From: Cerioporus squamosus
Lineage: Eukaryota; Basidiomycota; Agaricomycetes; Polyporales; Polyporaceae
Length of the DNA: 64,000 nt
Direction of reading: 5' to 3'
Assembly (NCBI GenBank): GCA_022592435.1
Contig: JABYQS010000024.1
Coordinates: forward strand, 248,001-312,000
Below, one piece after another: positions 56,485 to 64,000 of this stretch. Both the position numbers and the translations under genes were made by a program. The stretch's first letter is position 1. Each line of letters starts with the position of its first letter. Under the pieces are notes generated by a model. It searched no databases. It saw only the letters and a list, made by a program, of their open reading frames with translations, and was not told the DNA's origin.

Positions 56485-58495
56485 TCACGAAGTTCGTACT
56501 CGTTTCACCCTCCCACGCGCCGACCGTCTCTCGGGCTCCTCCACGGAGCTAGGTACTTTCATGTCTTCGTCGTCGCCCTCCCGGGCCCACGGTTCGTCTC
56601 CGCCGCCCTCTGAGCGTTCGCTCTCCGAGTCGACTTCGATTGGCTTCCTCTTAGAGCCCGTACCCTTCCGGGACTTCTTCCCCGCCCTTCCCGGAACTGC
56701 GCCCTGCTTCTTCTTCGGTTCGGGAGGACTCCATCTGTGCACGTTCCGTACGAGAAAACGTATGAAATCCTCGTCGTAGCCAACACAGGTCATCGTGTAT
56801 ACGCCCATCTCCTTCAGTGCGCTCAGTAGGATTCACGCAAAGATGGAGTAGGGCTTACTTCTTCACCACGATCAAACGCGCCATTGATATCTTCCTCCGT
56901 GATCGAGGCCTGGATGTCCTTCATCTTCGGCTCGGCCTCTTCGTAGTCTTCTGCGGTAACTTTGTAATCCGAGCCTCTCTGCTTGCGCAGCCATACCCTG
57001 ACGCATAGGGCCCTACCCGTCTTCTAAATGTATGACCTGGCCCAGGTACGACGGACCTATATACTGAGCTTCAGGTTATTGTGGAAAGAGACATGGCATG
57101 GCGTCTTACCACTTCGGGTTGCTGCTTCCACGACTCCACTGTGAGGGATTTCCCAGGGCGAAATCTGTACTCGCCCATGTACACCCACTTGCCCGACCGA
57201 ACTCGAACGAACGTGCGCAAGATGTCTTGTATGTCGTCGATGGCTGCCCCAGCACCCGATAAAAAGAGACCCGAAACCCCCGGGCGCGTCGGTGCGTGCG
57301 GATTCCACTCGAGCGTCAAGAATGCCCAGTCTCGGAGGCCATGCCACTCGACGAACTCTTTACTCGATTCCGGAAACGTCAACTGGTGGCCTCCACCGTA
57401 GAGATTATGAATGTAGGCGCGAGGGAGGGGATATTCTGCGATATCTGGAGGTACTGGGATGGGATACCTGTTATTGATCCCTTCCCATGTCAAGGCGTCG
57501 AGTACATATTCATCGTTCAGGAGGAGTTCCTTCTTCACCTTGACGTCCGGCTAATAATGTGTGCAATCAGCACACGGGTCCGGTGAGCATTCGATGAACT
57601 CACATTGCGCATCTCTTGAATGGCCTCAGCGACCTCCGCAGGCGCAGGGTTGTGCCTTTCGAGCCCGGCGTTCGTAAGCGTCAAGTGTGTGTCTTCGACA
57701 GGCTCCATCTTCACATCCGGCTGTTGGGCGACTTGGGACCCCTCCCGGCTCACTCGTCCCAAAGGCGCTGGCAACTGCTCCTCCATGTGAGGCGGGGCAG
57801 ACCTAGCTAGACGCGACTTACGTCGCAGTACGTCGCTCCATCGCGGCAGCACAACCTCGATCCTCGCAAGAGTTTTCCCATCCCGCACGATCACATCGGG
57901 CATGGCAGACGCTCCAGACTCTCCTGGCATCTCAGACTCATGCTGTACATCAGCGGGTAGACCGGCCTGTTCGTGATGCGTGTATGAGAACCACCCGGGC
58001 GAGAGGTCACAATGTCAAAGAGTACACGAACCGCGAGTATATCAGACTTCGAATCTTCCACTTTCGCGGCGCGCTCCAGGTAATCTCGATCCGGAGTGAC
58101 TCGCTCGCGGCGCGAGTCCAACGCAGGGATGGTGTCATGCTTGCTGTTTTCCTGCCCGCCAGTTCAAGTGAACATGCGACGTGTCACGCAATTCTATGGG
58201 AGAGCAACGTACCGACTTGACAGGTTCTCGAAGCTTCAAGTTGGGCTTACGATCTGCTGGTTCGTCTTCTTCCTCCTGTTTCTCCGGGGTGACTCTCTCG
58301 CGGCGTGCATCCAATAGAGGCCTGTTATCTGCTTGGACATTTTTTTCCTCGTCCTACACAAGTTAGCACAAGTAGCGTCACGCAGTACACTCTGAGTACG
58401 TAACATACCGACTTGATACGAACTTGGAGTTTTGGCTTACGATCTGACGCCTCATCCTCGTCTTCCACTTTGGCTGTCGCGCTCTGAAGAACCAT
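56485..58495 (-). pseudogene. DUF6697-like gene, array copy 4, with in-frame stop in a conserved exon
   Basis: The start MVLQSATAKVEDEDEASDRK (ATG 58495) is followed by two related exons with RRERVTPEKQEEEDEPADRK and LDSRRERVTPDRDYLERAAK. Next come VRDGKTLARIEVVLPRWSDV and the main domain: KKELLLNDEYVLDALTWEGI, WHGLRDWAFLTLEWNPHAPT and GKWVYMGEYRFRPGKSLTVE. The following exon reads VRRTWARSYI and then a TAG (57024-57026) before KTGRALCVRVWLRKQRGSDY. The region is also three residues shorter than in copy 3. After that the frame is open through ITEEDINGAFDRGEE and the last exon (CVGYDEDFIRFLVRNVHRWS, tail RGRVKRVRTS). Only this exon is damaged, so this is either a recent pseudogene, a truncated protein of about 400 residues, or a sequencing artefact. 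A splice that removes the stop would need an intron below 30 nt. Confidence 0.55.
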
Positions 58496-59103
58496 AGAGC
58501 TTGAAGTCGTCGTCAAGTTGGTCGTAAAACAGAACGCGTCGGCTAATTGAACGTGGTGATTACGGCTGTATAGAGTCTCGAGCGCTGGTACTAAGTACTT
58601 ACCTGTCCCGTGATCGTGGATGGCCACTCTCTCAGCAGCACCCTCAGGCTCACCATCATTCTCGTCTCAACACGAACTGTACTTGTATCGCATGTGGGGG
58701 ACTGGGTACTCCAGTGACTCAAGATCACGGTCGACCCTGACGCGGAAGTGGGCAAGACGTGTTAACTTCCATGGGCAGATCAACCGGTCTGTGGCTTGAT
58801 GGCTATGTCAGCGCAGTTTCATGTAATCTACTTGCAAACACTCACCGGTGCAAAGGACACATCACAAGCTAGGAGTCCCTGAAATTCTCAGGTACTTAGT
58901 AGCAAGGTAGTAGAGGCCAAGCGTGCCAGACGCTGTGGCGGAGCGGTGCAGATTTTCAGGCGCTTATGCTCTTACTAACTTTGATATCGCCTCATCGATC
59001 CTTGGACTGTCGTGCCGCTTTTTCCTGCCATTGGGACCGCAGATCCATCTCTACCACCTACCACCGTCCTCGCAGATATAGAAGAAGTACCGACTCCGAA
59101 GAA
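58496..59103. other. Intergenic region shared by the DUF6697 array and MEU1
   Basis: Divergent starts at 58495 and 59104. No other gene is seen. GTGCCGCTTTTTCCTGCCAT near 59011 is a pyrimidine-rich leader for MEU1. Confidence 0.35.
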
Positions 59104-60340
59104 ATGGCCACGGCAAACAGTGAAAGTAGCCCGGGTAAGTAGTATCGTCGTCCCCGCCGATTGGTCCGCAATCGGCGCATCGCATATACGCCTTCATTTA
59201 ACCACCTCTATCTGTTGGTGTCTCGTGGTCACAACATTCTCGTTTGCAGTCCTCGTTGGTGTTATTGGAGGGAGTGGCTTGTATCACCTCGATAACCTCA
59301 CCCTCCTGTACGTCTTTCCGCTTGTTGGTTGGAAATTGCTCCTCATAGACGTTTATTGGCAGGAAGCACGTCAACCCAGAGACGGTATAGGCCAAACCAA
59401 GCCACTCTATCGCTCGAATGCGTGCTCACTCATTTTCTTCTGTAGCCATGGGGCTTCCCTAGCTCTCCGATCGCCATCTGCGCCCTTCCCAACGGCACGC
59501 AAATCGCCTTCCTCGCACGCCACGGCGCCGGACACAACATCCCGCCCTCATCAGTGCCATCCCGTGCGAACATCGCCGCACTCAAGTCTCTCGGTGTCCG
59601 CGCAATCCTCGCATTCTCGGCCGTCGGCTCTCTCCGCGAGGAGCTCGCCCCCGGCGACTTCGTCCTCCCCGACCAGATCATCGATCGCACGAAGGGCGTA
59701 CGCCCAGCCAGCTTCTTCGAGGGGACGAGCGTCGTCGCACATGCCATGTTCGGCGATCCGTTCGCAAACAAACTCGTCAACTGGCTTGAAGCGCGCGTGC
59801 GCACCGTCGTCGAGTCGGCTGCCAACAGCGAGGACTACGCCTCGCGCGGCGTGAAGCCAAAGCTCCACACGGGCAAGACCATCGTTTGCATGGAGGGGCC
59901 GCAGTTCTCGACTCGTGCAGAGAGCAAGATGTACCGCCAGTGGGGTGGCGACATCATCAACATGAGCGTCCTGCCCGAGGCTAAGCTCGCTCGGGAGGCT
60001 GAGCTTGGGTATGCTGGTTTTTCTGCAAGCACGATGTTGTGATCTGATGGCGCTCTCTAGATACGCCCTGATTGCGACAGTCACGGATTACGACTCCTGG
60101 CGCGAGAACGAGTCCGCGGTAACTGCGGCCGAAGTGTTCAAAACTCTGCATGCGAATGCGAACCTCTCCAGGCAAGTGGCGGCCACAGTGCTCGCAGAGC
60201 TCCACGACGCTGCTGTCGAGGGCGATATCCTCACTGAGGAGGCGGGCTCGATGAAGTTTTCCATCATGCCGCGCTCCGGAGAGCAGAAGGAAGAGGATAG
60301 GCAGAAGCTCAGTTACATCCTTCCCGCTTACTTCAGCTAG
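59104..60340 (+). CDS. MEU1: S-methyl-5'-thioadenosine phosphorylase
   Basis: This enzyme cleaves methylthioadenosine with phosphate to adenine and methylthioribose-1-phosphate, the first step of methionine salvage and of polyamine by-product clearance. The ATG at 59104 ([10 protein letters not shown]) is followed by an intron and [19 protein letters not shown]. Then comes a 22-nt micro-exon (KHVNPET, after GGCAG near 59360) and [20 protein letters not shown]. Phosphate and substrate motifs are [40 protein letters not shown] and [20 protein letters not shown], with [20 protein letters not shown]. After a last intron comes [20 protein letters not shown]. The stop is at 60340, after [10 protein letters not shown]. 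Length (about 330 residues) is normal and all motifs are intact. It is convergent with the deuterolysin gene, 220 bases away. Confidence 0.93.
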
Positions 60341-60559
60341 AGCCATCACTGGCATACGTAGACTATGGACAGGCGAACATGTAGAAAATCGTGTCGCGGT
60401 GTAAAACTACAACACTTGTCATTCATTGCGTGCCTTTGAATCTTACAGAACAGAGAGCAGTTTTGCCGACCACCCAGGGAACCAAGAGCCAATATCGGGG
60501 ATACCAAAGACCGTATGTCGCACCGAAAACCCGAAGGCGAAGGCAGAGCCGCGATCCGC

Positions 60560-62061
60560 TCAGCACTGGGTGTTTTGATACACTTGGGTGGCGAAGCACT
60601 GTCCGAAGCCCAGCATGAGTACAAGTACGAAACATAAGATGAATACCGAGACTCGATGGACGCACGTTGTAGTTGTCAGCGTTGCGGACCGCCTGGCTGG
60701 GCTCGACGACGCGAGGCTCTGATCGTACGAGCACCCATAGCCGACATCAGTGGTGCCAGAGAGGGCATGCGTGAGCTCGTGGAGGACGGTACCGCCGCGG
60801 ATGTTGCGGGACGCGACGGTCGTGCCGCTGCAGAGGCGGGAAGTGGTGACCTCGTTGTAGAAGATCGAGCAGAAGCTGCCATTGGCCATGCGCCGATCAG
60901 CAGAGGGATCACGGTATGCAAGCTTGGCAGATACTACGTACTAGATGTTGGTGGTGGAAGTCACGGTGTAGGCGATCACACCCGGGTCGCAGACGTCGTA
61001 GGGGTCACTGCAGGAGAGCGTACGACTGCTCGAGTTCTCGCTGGCGACGGCCTGTGCAGGTAGGAGTGAATGATAGCCTCGGAGACGAGCAGTTACGTAG
61101 GACATACAGAGAAGACGTTGCGGACAGTGCTGGTCTGCAATGTTGAGGTTAACAGGAACTCTGAAGCTTAGCGACGGGTTGTAATTACCGAGGAAGAACC
61201 AAAGTAAGATCTGAACAGGCTGTCCGCCCCGTTGCTGGAGATGTAGTTGGCCACGACCGAAGCCAGAGACTTGGCCTCAGAGTAGCTGAAGAGGTGAACA
61301 CAAGCAGTGCATCAGGGACTATCCAGACAACTTGTTTGCTACAAGGATCGCGGAAGCGCACCTGGAGGAGATGAAGCTGCTCTCACTGCTGTTGGAGCAG
61401 CTGACCCGGGCACGCTTCTCATGAGCCTTCATCTCGCGCTTGGCGACGTCGCTCTTGACGTTAACCTTAACCTTGCTCGCGCTGACTTTGTATGCGTTAG
61501 GCTTCGCATCGGCCTCCACCACCTGGAAGTCCGTCACGGGCTCGAACTCAAAGGCCCCTGTGCCGAGTTCCTCGAAGTTGTACAGAGGCGCAACTGATGG
61601 CCGACGTCACTACACCAGGACCCAGGGAGGAGGCGCAGCGTACTCACCCTCGTGCTCGACGACGACGGTTTCGCCGGCAGGGATGACGACGTAGGCGGAC
61701 TCGTCAACCGCGTCGAGGTCGATCTGGAGCTTGATACCGGTGAAGTTGGCGACGAGACCATCCTTACTGACCGTGAAGGAGCGGGTCGGATAGTGGTTGT
61801 CGAGGATTGTACCGAACTTCAGGACCTTGACGTCCTCCGAGCCGGTGTTCGTCACAGCAGCGGTGACCTTGATGTCGTCGATGGAGTGGACCTCGGTCGG
61901 CGCTGAAAAGTGGGTGCATCAGCGACCTGTAGTTGCGCGTACATGGCGAAGAGGGGAGGCGCACCGGTGACCGACACCTCAAGAGCCGGGGCACGCTTCG
62001 CCGGGGTGGCGAGCGAGAGCGCTGCGGACAGGGCAAGGGTGACGAAGGCGAGCGAGAACAT
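60560..62061 (-). CDS. Secreted deuterolysin-type metalloprotease (peptidase family M35)
   Basis: A zinc endopeptidase active on basic proteins, secreted as a proenzyme. The ATG at 62061 begins a signal peptide (MFSLAFVTLALSAALSLATP) followed by AKRAPALEVSV, with a KEX2-type KR. The propeptide includes NTGSEDVKVLKFGTILDNHY and LDAVDESAYVVIPAGETVVV. After KREMKAHEKRARV, a second likely processing site, the mature enzyme begins. Exons then give YSEAKSLASVVANYISSNGA and FCSIFYNEVTTSRLCSGTTV. The zinc site HELTH lies in GGTVLHELTHALSGTTDVGY, where GTxDxxYG supplies the third ligand Asp. The C-terminus is NADNYNCFATQVYQNTQC after a final intron. The enzyme has about 350 residues, the normal size, and no break. 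Such enzymes are common in the nitrogen-scavenging secretome of wood and litter fungi. Confidence 0.9.
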
Positions 62062-64000
62062 GACCGGCTATGCAGCTAGAGACTGAGGAGGCGAAGACTG
62101 AACTCGAGAGTCTGCGGTCTGTCTCTTTCGCAAACAAATCATCTTTTATACCTGCTGTGATTTGTTTGCCAAGAGAGGATGTGTTTGAGCCAAGCGCAGA
62201 GAAGTCGTGTGCAGCATGTGGTAGCAAGTTGGGCCGAGCCGCGGGATGCCTACGGAGACTGGTAGTCTGATGATGATTTCATGCCTTCCGGCGGATGGAC
62301 GAGCGGTCGAGACGAAGTACATGAGCGCGTGCCATTGCGGGAACGAGCAGCACAAGAGGGTGAACCATGCTCCGAGGAGAGATAGAAGCCAACATCATGT
62401 GGGAGAGAGTTCTGCTTGAGGGGCGTGTCAGGGCGTGTCTGGCCATACATCAGTCACGGTCTCCGAAAGTGCTCTCTTTGTCCGATCGGGAACAAATGCA
62501 ATTCACAACGTCGCGCACTTCGACTAGCACAGTGATGCACCCGCAAGCATAGAGTGCTGCTGCAGTGCATGATTTACCAGCGTCTTGTCCTGTGAATCCC
62601 GATGTGCAGTCAGCTTTCTCTGAGTCAATCCGAAAGTTCAGGAGACCGGACGTACGGCGGTCAATTGTCCCGCAGACAGCGAAGTACCCAAGGAACGTGA
62701 CCTGATAGTGTTATGTGTCCTTGGCACGGCCACCGCCGGCGGCCTGTGACCTAGACGCAGATGTTCCACGAAGCAGCACCAACGATGAAATATATAATAA
62801 GGTTCGTACATACCATTGTGGGCAATGCCGCAGACTACCTGCTATCGGAGCCGTCTTCGCGGGAGATCAGAAGTAGTGAAGAACCTCCTGCTGTCTGTCT
62901 TACCCAACCTGCCCATGTGTTGCTCAAAATCAAGCTCAATGCCGGCACTGTTCATTGATAAGTACGGCGCGCCCGCCAAGCCGACGCAATGGGCTTGATA
63001 TGCGTCGGATCTTCAGAAGCTTCAGACGTCATGCTGGATGCTTCGCAGATATGGGCGGCGGTAGCGAGGGCTACTGAACACTAGATAGTTCGTCAGCTGC
63101 ACGTATCGTCGGTTTGCTCGGACATCCCGGTCAGGCAACCCACCAAGGATATATCCCGGAGGGGATCAATGGATCAATTGGCTTGGCAAGACACGAAGGT
63201 CTTGCAGCGAACTTCGTTCACGGGAGATGAGTACTTGAGTATCCGTGACATTTTGACGGGAGTGTCAGTAGCCGGAGTAGTAGGCCGCCGTGCACCGGCG
63301 GCAGTACGATAGGGATGTGTGTGAGAGGCGAACCTAGTAGCACTACATAACAGTTGAAGATGAGGGCGTGCCAACCGGCGATTGTTGCAATGATTTCCTG
63401 CTCGCGGATTTGTGAAGTGCATATAGCTTGATTCCAATTCGTTACATGCGAGCTCAAAACAAGCATCTATGGCTCGACAGCCATCACGTAGCCGCCGCTG
63501 TAAGGTTATATTGTATAACGCAGTCCCGGGAATTGAGAAGCCCACATGAGCATGGCCACGCATGGTCGGATCTGCTGAGCATTATTAGTTGCGTCTCACG
63601 CCAGCAGTGGGGCAAGGAGACGTACACGCATGATCGATAGCGCCGACAGACGCATATACCATAGGGTCACGCAACCGTCGCAGATAGTCCAAGATACTCA
63701 TGAGAGAGTATTCGGAAGATTTGTCGGGTCGAGTCGTGCACACGGGGAGGATACCTGACATCTTCTGCACAGCGCGGTTGTACTCGGGCTGCCAGGGTAC
63801 TCAACCACAGCGAGTACGCAGCAGATGCATCATGCGACGTACCAGAAGAGGTTAAGAGTCCGGAGGGCTTTGCGACGAAGTCGTCAAAGGACTACCCGAG
63901 CCTGGTTTGTCGAGAGTTGTGCACCCGATACAGCGGTTCGTATCTAAGACTTCAGCTACAATTGCATGCCGCTTGGAGGAAGCCGAGTGACTCGTTATAT
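62062..64000. other. Right-hand end, no gene recognised
   Basis: The first 150 bases are the upstream region of the deuterolysin gene. Beyond that no frame shows a domain, splice logic or protein-like composition on either strand. I also find no tRNA and no partial gene at the edge. GCCACCGCCGGCGGCCTGTG near 62728-62747 contains a short inverted repeat. Confidence 0.4.

Overview
The window is nuclear DNA of a filamentous fungus, almost certainly an Agaricomycete basidiomycete and probably a wood-decay polypore. The genes are dense and GC-rich and broken by many 45-70 nt GT-AG introns. The gene set fits this group: a GMC alcohol (methanol) oxidase, an RNA-dependent RNA polymerase of the quelling type, an F-box-like gene, and a basidiomycete-type family that I assign from memory to DUF6697. 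I find no rRNA, tRNA, CRISPR array or intact transposon.

Left part (1-17.5 kb): a Pro/Ser-rich gene runs off the left edge. It is followed by a small unknown gene, SNO1/pdxT (vitamin B6 synthase glutaminase), a two-RRM RNA-binding protein divergent from SNO1, a stand-alone IMPACT/UPF0029-domain protein, a poorly coding stretch at 6.2-8.9 kb, and a DHA2-type MFS transporter. An ORF with a duplicated zinc-finger-like Cys/His module lies directly downstream of the RdRP gene on the same strand.

Middle (17.5-42.5 kb): alcohol oxidase; an S28 serine carboxypeptidase; a 3.7 kb stretch with no convincing gene; a large disordered protein; a first DUF6697-like gene; an unknown gene divergent from RFC1; RFC1 (clamp-loader large subunit); and the most unusual locus, a secreted repeat protein at 40.14-42.47 kb. 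It has a signal peptide followed by 18 units of about 21 residues built around HGSGSRGRGDS and bounded by dibasic RR sites. From the second unit on, each unit sits on its own phase-0 exon. It looks like a KEX2-processed repeat-peptide precursor that carries the GRGDS motif.

Right part (42.5-64 kb): an unknown multi-pass membrane protein, an F-box-like gene, an unknown disordered protein, a head-to-tail array of three DUF6697-like paralogues on the minus strand (the third has an in-frame stop in a conserved exon), 5'-methylthioadenosine phosphorylase (MEU1), and a secreted deuterolysin (M35) metalloprotease. Nothing convincing is seen after 62.1 kb.

Several otherwise good reading frames change frame at short mononucleotide runs (MFS tail, RdRP tail, RFC1 linker, the 50.3 kb gene). 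Base-calling indels explain this better than true pseudogenes. Gene boundaries below come from reading splice signals by eye; interior splice sites of the less familiar genes are approximate.
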